Source: an uncultured Mediterraneibacter sp.
Lineage (GTDB): Bacteria; Bacillota; Clostridia; Lachnospirales; Lachnospiraceae
Direction of reading: 5' to 3'
Length of the DNA: 64,000 nt
Assembly: GCA_944381935.1 (NCBI GenBank)
Contig: CALWMN010000006.1
Coordinates: 92,341-156,340 of the forward strand
Below are positions 25,866 through 35,947 of this stretch, one piece after another. The stretch's first letter is position 1; each line of letters opens with the position of its first letter. The position numbers and the translations under genes were made by a program. Below the pieces are notes generated by a model, which saw nothing but the letters and a program-made list of their open reading frames with translations, was not told where the DNA came from and searched no databases.

Positions 25866-26798
25866 ATGAAAAAAGCAAGTATGATTTCCCTTGCCGGGGC
25901 ACTCTGCCTGATGCTGTCTCTTACATCCTGTTCGGGACGAACAGAGGTGCGGAATGGGGATTCGTATATCTACAGCCTTAATACAGACCGTACGGGACTG
26001 GTCAAGATCACATATGATATTCCACGGGATGATGCGGAAGCCGCGGTGGAATCAGTACTGGAAGAACTCAAAAAGCCTGCGGAAGAGATCGAATACAGCA
26101 CGGTAATCCCAGAAGGGGTTGAGGTTATCGGATATAACCTGAAGGGGACCATCCTGGACGTGGATTTTGACAGCGGATACCGCAGGATCGACCAGCTGGA
26201 AGAAAAGCTGGTGAGGGCGGCTGTCGTGCAGTCTCTTCTTCAGGTAGACGGGGTGAACGGCGTGATTTTTACTGTGGAGGGAGAAGCCTTGCAGGACCGG
26301 GAAGGAAACAACATCGGACTGATGAATGGGGATGATTTTGTGGAAAATACAGGCTCATCCCCGAGCTCCTACCAGACAGATACGCTGACCCTGTATTTTG
26401 CAAATGAAAGCGGGGACAGGCTGGTGGAGCAAAAGACCGTTGTCCGATACAGCAGCAATATCTCAAAAGAGAAACTAATCGTGGAAAAGCTGGTGCAGGG
26501 ACCGCAGGAGATGGGGGGATATCCTGTGATCAATCCGGATGTAAACCTCTTAAGCGTGACGATCAAGGACCGCATCTGTTATGTGAATTTTGACAGCACT
26601 TTTCTGACAAATGTATATGATGTGCTCCCGGAGGTTACGGTATATTCGATTGTAGATTCTCTTGCCGTAGGGACGGACGCCTATGCTGTGCAGATTACCA
26701 TTAACGGGGAATCCAACTCAGAATACATGGGAGCGGTGGATCTGTCACAGCCCCTGGAGGGCAATATGGATTGGGTCGCAGATGAAGACGGAGAATGA
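25866..26798 (+). CDS. GerMN-domain lipoprotein
   Basis: 310 residues. Signal with lipobox LTSC (Cys near residue 22). Two repeats of the GerMN fold follow: 'VKITYDIPRDDAEAAVESVL...' and 'TLYFANESGDRLVEQKTVVR...'. GerM in Bacillus is needed for sporulation and germination, and GerMN also occurs in other clostridial surface lipoproteins. GGAGG lies 8 nt before the ATG. The end overlaps comEC by 4 nt. Confidence 0.85.
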   Translation: MKKASMISLAGALCLMLSLTSCSGRTEVRNGDSYIYSLNTDRTGLVKITYDIPRDDAEAAVESVLEELKKPAEEIEYSTVIPEGVEVIGYNLKGTILDVDFDSGYRRIDQLEEKLVRAAVVQSLLQVDGVNGVIFTVEGEALQDREGNNIGLMNGDDFVENTGSSPSSYQTDTLTLYFANESGDRLVEQKTVVRYSSNISKEKLIVEKLVQGPQEMGGYPVINPDVNLLSVTIKDRICYVNFDSTFLTNVYDVLPEVTVYSIVDSLAVGTDAYAVQITINGESNSEYMGAVDLSQPLEGNMDWVADEDGE

Positions 26799-29128
26799 TA
26801 AAAAGACCATTGTGTATGGCATGCCTTGTACTGATTGCCATACAGCTTATGCGGGCACTTTACGTGCCAGATATGGGCGGCATTGAAGAGGAAAGGGATA
26901 AGCAGGCTGTGCCTGAAGGGGCGCAGCTTGTTCTGACCGGTACCCTCTGCCGGATCGAAGAGAAGGAAAACATCACGGCAGTCTATCTGAAAGATAATGC
27001 CGTTTCTGCCAAAGGGCAGCAGTTCAAAGAATCGAAACTTCTTGTTTATGTCAAACAGAACCACATAAAAGAAATGAAAATGGGAAACAAAGTGCGTGTA
27101 TCCGGGAAGGCGGCTTATTTTGAGGGCGCACGCAATCCCGGAAATTTTGACCAGAGGGAGTATTATCTAAGGAAAAGGATACGCCTTCTTGTCTGGGCAG
27201 ACACCATTTATGTGACGGATGGGAAAATAGATGTGGCAGCACACTGGCTTTCCTGCCTGAGAAACCAGTGGAAAGCTCTTCTGGTCCGTCATCTGGGGGA
27301 ATACTACGGAAATACAATGAGTGCCATTCTGCTTGGAGAAAAAAGCGGGCTGGATCAGGAGATGAAGCTGAGTTACCAGAAAAGCGGGATTGCCCATCTG
27401 CTTGCCATTTCCGGGCTGCATATGTCTTTTATCGGAATGGGGGTATATGGGTTTTTCAGAAGGATGGGATTCCCCTTTGTCCCGGCAGGGATCCTGGGCG
27501 GAGCGATCCTTGTGGCATATGCACTCATGGCAGGAATGGGGGTCTCCGTCATACGGGCGATGGTCATGTTCCTTGTACGGGCCGGGGCAGATATGACCGG
27601 ACGGGATTATGACCTTTTCACAAGTCTTTCCCTGCCTGCGGCCGTGATCTGTCTGTGGCAGCCTCTTTTCCTTATGGATGCAGGGTTTCAGCTCTCCTTT
27701 GGCGCAATCCTCGGTATCGCATTTTTTACCCCTGTTACGGGGGAGATATTGGGAGGTAAAAATAAGACAACTGCAGCTGCGCGGATAAGGAGAAAAATAT
27801 TACAAAGCCTCAGTGCCAGCGTGTCGGTGAATCTGATGCTGCTGGGTCCTCTTCTGTATTTCTATTTTGAGATTCCTCCATATTCTATTTTTTTAAACCT
27901 GATCGTGATTCCCGCCATGCCGGCAGTCATGGGGGCAGGCGTTTTTGGCTCTGCTGCCGCAGTCTTCTCTGAACCTCTGGGAGGCGCAGTGTTTCGGGTC
28001 TGTTCAGCGATTCTAAGGGGATATGATATTCTGTGCGGGATTTTTGAGGCATTTCCGGGAAGCCGGTTTGTGACAGGACGGCCGTCTGCGGCATGGCTGA
28101 TTATATATTATGCCGGGATGGGGATTTTGTATCTGTCCTTCCGCTTTCTTGACAGAAAAAGGAGAGAAGAGGAGGAAAAAGCGGGATATCCCCGGAATGA
28201 CAGACAGATGGAAAAACGGCTCAGGCGGATGGGGACGGTATCCAAAATCCCGGGTCTCCTGCTGCTGCTGTGGGCGGTGGGTATGGCAGTATTCTGCCGG
28301 GCAAGCCACGTGTTATGTGAAGATAATCTGGAAATCACGGTCCTGGATGTTGGGCAGGGAGACTGCATTTTTCTGCGCAGTCCCAGAGGAGACTGTTACC
28401 TGGTTGACGGAGGCAGCAGTGATGTTTCGTCCGTGGGGACATACCGGATAGAGCCGTTTCTTTTGTCAAACGCGGTTGACCGTATTGAATATGTATTTGT
28501 CACGCATGGAGATGAGGATCACTTAAGCGGGGTACGTGAGATGCTCACAAGGCAGGAGAAGGGGGTCAGGATAGAGAATCTTGTCCTGCCCCCTGAGGAA
28601 TACCTTGACGGGAAACTGCTGGAGCTGGCGCATGCTGCCCGGCAGGCGGGCACCCGGATCGTTACGGCAGAAGCCGGGCAGATGATCCGGGAGGAAGAAA
28701 ATAGGTTTCGCCCAGAGTTTGCCATGTCATGCCTGGGACCGGAGAAGGGGCTGGCATTACAGCCCGGGAATGAGGCGTCCATGATACTGGAGGTCCGATA
28801 CGGCAGTTTCGGCATGCTCCTGACAGGAGATGTGGAGGGGGCAGGGGAAAAGGCGCTGGTTGAAAACGGCAGGCTGGGAACGTACACCGTGCTCAAGACA
28901 GCGCATCACGGCTCCAAAAACTCGGGATCCGATGAATTTCTGCAGGTCACAGGACCGGATCTTGCCGTCATATCAGCCGGTACAGACAACCGGTACGGGC
29001 ATCCCCATGCGGAGACGCTGGAGCGGCTCTCAGATATCGGATGCAGCATATATTCGACACAGCACTGCGGGGCAGTTATGATCTCGACGGATGGAAGTTC
29101 AGGAACCATACGCAAATATTTAAACTAG
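26795..29128 (+). CDS. comEC: DNA-internalisation competence protein ComEC/Rec2
   Basis: 777 residues with the three ComEC parts: an N-terminal OB-like region (about 40-130), the central membrane 'Competence' domain ('LLAISGLHMSFIGMGVYGFF...'), and a C-terminal metallo-beta-lactamase domain with LDVGQGDCIF and VTHGDEDHLSG, which likely degrades the non-imported strand. ComEC forms the membrane channel for single-stranded DNA. ATGA overlap couples it to the GerMN gene. A complete comEA plus comEC suggests DNA uptake ability, though comGA-type pilus genes are not seen here. Confidence 0.93.
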   Translation: MIKRPLCMACLVLIAIQLMRALYVPDMGGIEEERDKQAVPEGAQLVLTGTLCRIEEKENITAVYLKDNAVSAKGQQFKESKLLVYVKQNHIKEMKMGNKVRVSGKAAYFEGARNPGNFDQREYYLRKRIRLLVWADTIYVTDGKIDVAAHWLSCLRNQWKALLVRHLGEYYGNTMSAILLGEKSGLDQEMKLSYQKSGIAHLLAISGLHMSFIGMGVYGFFRRMGFPFVPAGILGGAILVAYALMAGMGVSVIRAMVMFLVRAGADMTGRDYDLFTSLSLPAAVICLWQPLFLMDAGFQLSFGAILGIAFFTPVTGEILGGKNKTTAAARIRRKILQSLSASVSVNLMLLGPLLYFYFEIPPYSIFLNLIVIPAMPAVMGAGVFGSAAAVFSEPLGGAVFRVCSAILRGYDILCGIFEAFPGSRFVTGRPSAAWLIIYYAGMGILYLSFRFLDRKRREEEEKAGYPRNDRQMEKRLRRMGTVSKIPGLLLLLWAVGMAVFCRASHVLCEDNLEITVLDVGQGDCIFLRSPRGDCYLVDGGSSDVSSVGTYRIEPFLLSNAVDRIEYVFVTHGDEDHLSGVREMLTRQEKGVRIENLVLPPEEYLDGKLLELAHAARQAGTRIVTAEAGQMIREEENRFRPEFAMSCLGPEKGLALQPGNEASMILEVRYGSFGMLLTGDVEGAGEKALVENGRLGTYTVLKTAHHGSKNSGSDEFLQVTGPDLAVISAGTDNRYGHPHAETLERLSDIGCSIYSTQHCGAVMISTDGSSGTIRKYLN

Positions 29129-29152
29129 ATGTTTCATGCTTTCTTTATAAAA

Positions 29153-29268
29153 AACTTGTTAATACTATATTTTAATACAATTATACAAATATGTTTATTT
29201 TAATCGACATAATTCATGCATTATTGACAAAACATAATATACTATATTAATATGTATTATAACAAGTT
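29153..29268 (+). promoter_or_regulatory. AT-rich promoter/operator region of the permease gene
   Basis: TTGACA (29224-29229) has a TTAATA/TAATAT -10 at 17-18 nt. AACTTGTTA (29153-29161) and TAACAAGTT (29260-29268) form an inverted pair. ATTTTAATACAA (29169-29180) recurs exactly, inverted, in the gntR promoter, and ATGTATTAT (29252-29260) recurs directly. Confidence 0.55.
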
Positions 29269-29270
29269 AA

Positions 29271-30611
<1,341 letters not shown>

Positions 30612-30649
30612 AGGATCTCTTCCGAATATATTTTGTCCCGTCAATATAT

Positions 30650-30685
30650 ACAAGTTTGACAAGATGTATTATGTTGTATTAAAAT
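30650..30685 (+). promoter_or_regulatory. gntR operon promoter/operator
   Basis: TTGACA (30656-30661) and TAAAAT (30680-30685) with an 18-nt spacer. ACAAGTT precedes the -35, ATGTATTAT (30664-30672) is in the spacer, and TTGTATTAAAAT (30674-30685) is the exact inverse of a 12-mer upstream of the permease gene. Confidence 0.6.
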
Positions 30686-30717
30686 AAGGGCAGAATATAT
30701 TTTGGGAGGAGAAAGGA

Positions 30718-31440
30718 ATGGAAGAAGTAAAATATAACAGTATGACTCCTTTATATCAGCAGGTTTATGATTCTCTGACGAACAAGATAAAAGCAGGGGC
30801 ATATGCAAGAGGGGAGAAGATCCCTTCGGAAAATGAGCTGTGCGAGATTTACAAGGTAAGCCGCGTCACTGTGAGAATCGCCCTTAAGAAGCTCAAAGAG
30901 GACGGTCTGGTTGTGATGAAACAGGGGAAGGGGACATTTGTGGCGCAGCCGGTCTACTTTGAGAGCAGATTTGCAAAAGGAAGCTTTACGAAATCCTGTG
31001 AACTGATAGGCGCAGTGCCGGCCACTACAGTGATATCGGCAAGCATGAAAAAAGGAGACGACGAGGTATGCAGCATACTGGGCGTACCGGCCGACAGCGA
31101 TATCATCTGCATCGAGCGGCTGAGAATGACAGACGGGACGCCTGCCATATTTGAAGTGGATTATTTTTCAGACAGGCACAGCTATGTTTTGGAGGCGGAT
31201 ACGGAAAATGTTTCCATGCATGAAACGATCCGGAAATATACAGGGCAGAGCATTGAAAAGTATGTAGATACTTACGAGGTAAGGTTTGCGGACAAAATGC
31301 AGGCGAAATGGCTGAAATGCCCGGTGAACACGCCCCTTCTGGGCGTAAGCCAGGTGGTGTATACTCAGCAGGAGCAGGTGCTCTATTACAATGAACAGTA
31401 TATAAGGAGTGAGATATACAAATATATTTCTGTTCAATAA
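30718..31440 (+). CDS. GntR/HutC-family regulator with UTRA domain
   Basis: 240 residues. N-terminal winged helix ('RGEKIPSENELCEIYKVSRV') and a C-terminal UTRA ligand domain ('SDIICIERLRMTDGTPAIFE'), the HutC layout. Such regulators sense a pathway substrate or phosphorylated intermediate and usually repress adjacent genes. It heads a four-gene catabolic-type operon and shares operator-like sequence with the permease gene just upstream. Confidence 0.92.
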   Translation: MEEVKYNSMTPLYQQVYDSLTNKIKAGAYARGEKIPSENELCEIYKVSRVTVRIALKKLKEDGLVVMKQGKGTFVAQPVYFESRFAKGSFTKSCELIGAVPATTVISASMKKGDDEVCSILGVPADSDIICIERLRMTDGTPAIFEVDYFSDRHSYVLEADTENVSMHETIRKYTGQSIEKYVDTYEVRFADKMQAKWLKCPVNTPLLGVSQVVYTQQEQVLYYNEQYIRSEIYKYISVQ

Positions 31441-31467
31441 AATTTGTAACATAAAGGAAGAATGAAT

Positions 31468-32208
31468 ATGGAAAATATTTTGTCATGTTTTAAAGAAAAA
31501 AAACCGATTATCGGCCTTATCCACGCGAAAGGGACGGATGACGAGGACACAATGGAGCGGGCAGTCAGGGAAATCGGGATCTATCTGGACGGCGGAATAG
31601 ATGGAATCCTTGTGGAGACTTATTTCGGCACCTACTCCCAGGTGGAAAAGATCCTGAAATATCTGTGTGATGCAAAACCGGAAATTCCATATGGAATAAA
31701 CTGCTTAAATGTAGATGTTATGGGATTTGAGCTGGCAGGTAAATATGGGTGCCAGTTCCTGCAGGTGGATTCTGTGGTCGGGCATGTGAAGCCTCGGGAC
31801 GAGGAGAGCCTGGGCGCCTTTTTTGACCTGTACAGGTCAAAATGCAGTGCATATGTGATGGGCGGGGTCCGGTTCAAATACCAGCCGGTGCTCTCTGAGA
31901 ACAGTCTGGAGGAGGACCTGGAAATCGCAAAGACAAGATGCGATGCGGTCTGTGTAACCGGGGAGGGTACGGGGCTTGAGACGTCACTTTCCAAAATCAA
32001 GCAGTTCAGAGATTACCTGGGGGATTTTCCGTTGTTTGTCTGCGCAGGGGTGACGCCGGAAAACGTATCGCAACAGATCAAATATGCCGACGGCTTTGTT
32101 GTGGGAAGCTATTTCAAAGATAATTTCAAAGACAACGGAGATGTCTGCAGGGAACATGTCGACAGGCTGATGTCCGTGGTGAAGGAGTCAAGGAAGGAGC
32201 AGGAATGA
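31468..32208 (+). CDS. BtpA/SgcQ-family TIM-barrel protein
   Basis: 246 residues. 'IIGLIHAKGTDDEDTMERAV' and 'GVTPENVSQQIKYADGFVVG' match the BtpA/SgcQ family, a TIM-barrel group found beside sugar-kinase and transport genes and suspected to act on nucleoside- or sugar-like substrates. BtpA itself was named for photosystem I assembly in cyanobacteria. Start at 31468 has AAGGA 8 nt upstream; an ATG at 31462 is too close to it. It overlaps the kinase gene by 4 nt. Confidence 0.8.
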   Translation: MENILSCFKEKKPIIGLIHAKGTDDEDTMERAVREIGIYLDGGIDGILVETYFGTYSQVEKILKYLCDAKPEIPYGINCLNVDVMGFELAGKYGCQFLQVDSVVGHVKPRDEESLGAFFDLYRSKCSAYVMGGVRFKYQPVLSENSLEEDLEIAKTRCDAVCVTGEGTGLETSLSKIKQFRDYLGDFPLFVCAGVTPENVSQQIKYADGFVVGSYFKDNFKDNGDVCREHVDRLMSVVKESRKEQE

Positions 32209-33170
32209 AAAAAGTATTTTTCCTGGGAGATGTCGCCCTGGATGAATATTACCAGGCGGATTATTTCCCCAAAATAAAAGAAAAGATCATCGTACATACA
32301 ATGCCTGCCCAGATGGGCGGGTCTATGGCAAACGCAGCATGCGTATTCCGTGCGCTGGGAAATCCGACGTATTTTCTGACCGCACTGAACTCCGGCGCGA
32401 TCACGCAGCGGCTTCTCAAAGGGCTTAACGACGCCGGGATCAATACGGACTATATGGTGTTTGACGACAGCATCCCGGACTCAAAGTGCATTATCATCCT
32501 TGCGGAAGAGGAGCACACGGTCTTTATCCCGACGCTGGCGCTTGAGAAAATCGAAATAGATGAAAAGACATTTCACGAGCTTTGCTCCTGTGACTATATC
32601 TACTCGAATTTCTGCGAAGTCGGGCCTCTGAGATACCAGGATAAAGGGGCGGCAAAGCTTCTGGATACATTCCGCAAGAACGGTGTAAAGCTGTGGTGCG
32701 ACCTGGACTGCGCGGAATTAAGCGAAGAAGAGGAACGTCTTTTTTCGTATCTGGATACAGCCTTTGTCAATGAGATGGGGGAGAGGAACCTTTCCGGACG
32801 TTTTGGTGAAAACTGGAAGCAGGTGCTTTTTGAAAAAGGCGTGAACCTCATCATTGTCACAAGAGCGGAGAAAGGATGCTCGGTCTACCAGGGCGGACAG
32901 CCGGAAATCAATGTTCCCGGGGTGAAAACCAGGGTGTGCGATGTCACGGGAGCGGGAGACACATTCGGAAGCGCGTTCCTCCACGCATATATGCACAGCA
33001 GTGATCTTACGCTGTGTGCGGAATTTGCCAATTATACGGCGGCGAGGGCAGTCACCGGGCTGGGGGCAAGATATGGAGCGGCGGCCCCGGCGGTACTTAG
33101 GGACTTTATCGAAGAGCACGGAGGGGATCCTGGCAGGTATCAGGTGTTTTTAGAGGAGGAGACGGTTTGA
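32205..33170 (+). CDS. PfkB-family carbohydrate kinase
   Basis: 321 residues. 'GGSMANAACVFRALGNPTYF' is PfkB signature 1 and DVTGAGDTFGSAF signature 2 with catalytic base Asp252. This ribokinase-like fold phosphorylates sugars or nucleosides. The exact substrate cannot be read from sequence. Coupled to both neighbours by overlapping stop/start codons, it probably phosphorylates the imported or released sugar moiety. Confidence 0.9.
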   Translation: MKKVFFLGDVALDEYYQADYFPKIKEKIIVHTMPAQMGGSMANAACVFRALGNPTYFLTALNSGAITQRLLKGLNDAGINTDYMVFDDSIPDSKCIIILAEEEHTVFIPTLALEKIEIDEKTFHELCSCDYIYSNFCEVGPLRYQDKGAAKLLDTFRKNGVKLWCDLDCAELSEEEERLFSYLDTAFVNEMGERNLSGRFGENWKQVLFEKGVNLIIVTRAEKGCSVYQGGQPEINVPGVKTRVCDVTGAGDTFGSAFLHAYMHSSDLTLCAEFANYTAARAVTGLGARYGAAAPAVLRDFIEEHGGDPGRYQVFLEEETV

Positions 33171-33676
33171 AGAATACAGATGGATATATTGTAAAAAAAG
33201 CGGTAGATATAACAGAGATCGAGTACGAAAAGTACGGAATCCTTTTCAATCTGTCACGGAAAGGGAAAGATACGGGCAACACAAATTACTCAAAGGGAAG
33301 CGACTGGGAGGATGTGGATACCGCGGTCCCGCTTCTGGACACTCTGGCGCGCATCGGATATACATGCAGCAGAAAACTGCCGTTTCTTGTGACGGAAATG
33401 GAGAAGCACGCCCATACCCAGGAGGCGCAGATCCCATGCGGGCAGCCGCTGTGCTTCTGCGTGGCCAAACCTTCCGGGGAAGCGCCGGGGGCAGAGGATA
33501 TCGTGCCGGTCATCGTCAGGCCGGGCTATGTGTTTGTGCTGCACAGAGAGGTGTGGCACTCGGCTTCCCACGGCGTGGACCATGACGGAAGCTATTACTG
33601 GATGGCACAGGTGTATGAGAACGAACCTACTGTCTGGAGCGAAATATCAGGGAAACCGGTGTACGTGGAGAATTAG
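33167..33676 (+). CDS. Cupin-like protein, ureidoglycolate-lyase-type fold
   Basis: 169 residues. A metal-site pattern (EMEKHAHTQEAQIP) and a late 'PGYVFVLHREVWHSASHG' segment resemble the AllA/DUF4867 cupin group. AllA cleaves ureidoglycolate, but there are no other allantoin genes here, so only the fold is supported. Translation appears to start at TTG 33167 overlapping the kinase stop (TTGA), with AGAGGAGGA 7 nt upstream. Confidence 0.68.
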   Translation: MKNTDGYIVKKAVDITEIEYEKYGILFNLSRKGKDTGNTNYSKGSDWEDVDTAVPLLDTLARIGYTCSRKLPFLVTEMEKHAHTQEAQIPCGQPLCFCVAKPSGEAPGAEDIVPVIVRPGYVFVLHREVWHSASHGVDHDGSYYWMAQVYENEPTVWSEISGKPVYVEN

Positions 33677-33695
33677 CGGAAAGAAGGTGGCAGAC

Positions 33696-34835
33696 ATGTG
33701 CGGACAGTATGTGGCATTTAAGCGGGGAATGATTGCAGAGGACAGGATTTCGGAACTTTTGAAGAAGTTTTCCCTTGAAGGGACCGAAATTTATGCAGAT
33801 GATATCATTTCCAGAGACGAAAGGCTTACGGGAGAAAACATGGACAGATTCATCTCGGAGTGTGAGGCGCTGAAGGCAAAGAGGATCCACTGCGCTTACT
33901 GGGCGAACCCGACCAGTTTCCTTCTGAAAGAGAAATTCAAAGAACTGATCGGCCATTTTGGGTCGCTTGAGGCGGTAAAAGAGTATTATGGCGATCTTTC
34001 GGGAACCCATTATATCGAAAGGCTGGCGGACGAGTATGAGGCGTGCTGCCGGATGAAGTGCAGTGCCTACACATTTCATCTGATCGATTATGCCCCGGTC
34101 GACGGATTATGGGAATTTACGATTCCAAGAGAAGAGATCTGCACCGCAATGATATCGTTTTTGAATCAGTTTATGGTCTGTATCTATGAGAGGGGACTGC
34201 TCAGTGGAAGCTCTCCGCTGATCGAACTGGAAAATGCAGGATGGGGGCTGGAATATGGCACACAGACTGCTTCAGACTATGCCCGGGTGCTGGACGAGGC
34301 CTGGGATCCCTTCGGACGGCTTAGGGTAAGCTGGGATATCAACCATCTGCTGCATGCCGTCGGATACGACAGCGGCGGGAAAGCAGCATTTCTGCTCCCG
34401 GATGACGAGATCACCCCGGATATGAGAAAACTGGAGGAACTATACGGGGAAAACGGTGCAAAATTTGCGGCGGAGTGGATCCGGCACAATCTGTTTGGCA
34501 GCAGGCTGAAAGGAAAGGCGGCATCCATCCAGCTTGCGGACTGCGTGATGAAAAGCGAGGAGTATTTCCGGAGAGGAAAGCTGACAGGAAAGTACTATGA
34601 AGAGATATCTGCACTCCGGGATTGGAATGACCGGGAGGAATACGGCGTGTCCATCGTCCTGGGACACTATGACTCCCATGTCCCGGTCGGGTATGGGATC
34701 TTAAACGGGGAAGAGATGGGGGAGGTCCTCCGGGAATTTGTACAGCAGAATCCGGGAGCAGTGATCGTCCACGAGCTGAAAAACAGCAGCGATATTCTGG
34801 CCGACCTGAAGAAACAGACAGACAGTATAAAATAG
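33696..34835 (+). CDS. Uncharacterised protein, xylose-isomerase-like TIM barrel predicted
   Basis: 379 residues. I do not recognise a named family. The order of blocks fits AP-endonuclease-2/sugar-isomerase barrels: 'LIELENAGWGLEYGTQ' (metal Glu), 'RLRVSWDINHLLHAVG' (Asp-x-x-His), 'IVLGHYDSHVPVGYGILNG' (His-x-Asp) and 'AVIVHELKN'. A role as epimerase or isomerase of the kinase substrate is inference. The start at 33696 (MCGQYVAF) has GAAGGTGG upstream; the open frame from 33528 runs through the preceding gene. An intrinsic terminator follows. Confidence 0.65.
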   Translation: MCGQYVAFKRGMIAEDRISELLKKFSLEGTEIYADDIISRDERLTGENMDRFISECEALKAKRIHCAYWANPTSFLLKEKFKELIGHFGSLEAVKEYYGDLSGTHYIERLADEYEACCRMKCSAYTFHLIDYAPVDGLWEFTIPREEICTAMISFLNQFMVCIYERGLLSGSSPLIELENAGWGLEYGTQTASDYARVLDEAWDPFGRLRVSWDINHLLHAVGYDSGGKAAFLLPDDEITPDMRKLEELYGENGAKFAAEWIRHNLFGSRLKGKAASIQLADCVMKSEEYFRRGKLTGKYYEEISALRDWNDREEYGVSIVLGHYDSHVPVGYGILNGEEMGEVLREFVQQNPGAVIVHELKNSSDILADLKKQTDSIK

Positions 34836-34845
34836 AAGGGCGGTT

Positions 34846-34893
34846 AAAAAGAGCTTATCACACAATGGCATGGCGCTGTGATAAGCTCTTTTT
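34846..34893 (+). terminator. Intrinsic terminator of the gntR operon
   Basis: A perfect 17-bp stem, 34846-34862 with 34877-34893 (core GAGCTTATCACA), ends in T5. Confidence 0.92.
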
Positions 34894-34907
34894 CTGCGGG
34901 CAGCCTC

Positions 34908-34937
34908 TTGCCAAACCAGGCTTCTTTCCTATATAAT
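34908..34937 (+). promoter_or_regulatory. holA promoter, nearly leaderless
   Basis: TTGCCA (34908-34913) and TATAAT (34932-34937), 18-nt spacer. Initiation about 7 nt after the -10 falls 2-3 nt before the holA ATG at 34947. Confidence 0.65.
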
Positions 34938-34946
34938 ACAAGAGTT

Positions 34947-35945
34947 ATGAAGAGCTTGAATGAGGATTTAAAGACAGGACAATTTAAGCAGGTCTATCTT
35001 CTCTATGGCGAAGAGGGATATTTAAAGAAGCAGTATAAGGAGCGCTTCATCAAAGCCATGCTCCCGGAGGGGGATACAATGAATTACGCCTTCTATGAGG
35101 GGAAAGGGACGGACGTAAAAGAGGTGATTGACCTTGCGCAGACCCTTCCCTTTTTTGCACAGAGGCGCCTGATCGTCTTTGAGGATACCGGATTCTTTAA
35201 GAGTGCAGGGGGAGACCTTGCGGATTATATCAAAGATATGCCCGAGACAACGTATTTTATCTTTCTTGAAAATGAGGTGGATAAGCGGAGCAGGCTTTAC
35301 AAGGCGGTCAAGGCGAAGGGGCGCATCGTGGAGCTGTCCACGCAGGATGAGGCTACGTTGAAAAGATGGATACAGGGCATCGTGCGCAGGGAAAAAAAGC
35401 AGATGCCGGAGGCAGATACGGTCTATTTTCTCGGCAAGGTCGGCACAGATATGGAGAACATACAGAGGGAACTGGAGAAGCTGGTCTGCTATGCGATCGA
35501 CCGGGAGAGTATCACGCGGGAAGATATTGACGCTGTCTGCGTGACGCAGATCAGCAACCATATTTTTGATATGGTAGATGCGGTGGCGGACCGGAACCAG
35601 AGAAGAGCGCTTGATTTGTATTATGGGCTGCTGGCGCTCAAGGAACCGCCCATGCGTATCCTGTTTCTGCTGATCAGGCAGTACCGCATCCTGTTCCATG
35701 TGAAAGCACTTTTAAGGCAGGGATACGGGAGAAGGGAGATCGCTTCAAAAGCGGGACTCCATCCGTTTGCCGCAGGGAAATACATGGATCAGGCAAAACG
35801 CTTTAAGGCAGCGGAACTTAAGGAAGTTATGGAAGACGGCGCGGACATGGAACACCGGGTGAAGACCGGGCTTCTCACAGACAGCCTCGCCGTGGAACTC
35901 TTTATCGTAAAATATTCAGGCAAGGCACAGGTATTGGAGGAATAG
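34947..35945 (+). CDS. holA: DNA polymerase III delta subunit
   Basis: 332 residues. '[20 protein letters not shown]' is the standard N terminus of the delta subunit, the wrench that opens the beta clamp. The C-terminal collar domain includes '[19 protein letters not shown]'. The gene ends 2 nt before lepA. The start is fixed by homology; it lies so close to the -10 that no true Shine-Dalgarno can be on the message. Confidence 0.94.
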   Translation: MKSLNEDLKTGQFKQVYLLYGEEGYLKKQYKERFIKAMLPEGDTMNYAFYEGKGTDVKEVIDLAQTLPFFAQRRLIVFEDTGFFKSAGGDLADYIKDMPETTYFIFLENEVDKRSRLYKAVKAKGRIVELSTQDEATLKRWIQGIVRREKKQMPEADTVYFLGKVGTDMENIQRELEKLVCYAIDRESITREDIDAVCVTQISNHIFDMVDAVADRNQRRALDLYYGLLALKEPPMRILFLLIRQYRILFHVKALLRQGYGRREIASKAGLHPFAAGKYMDQAKRFKAAELKEVMEDGADMEHRVKTGLLTDSLAVELFIVKYSGKAQVLEE

Positions 35946-35947
35946 AA

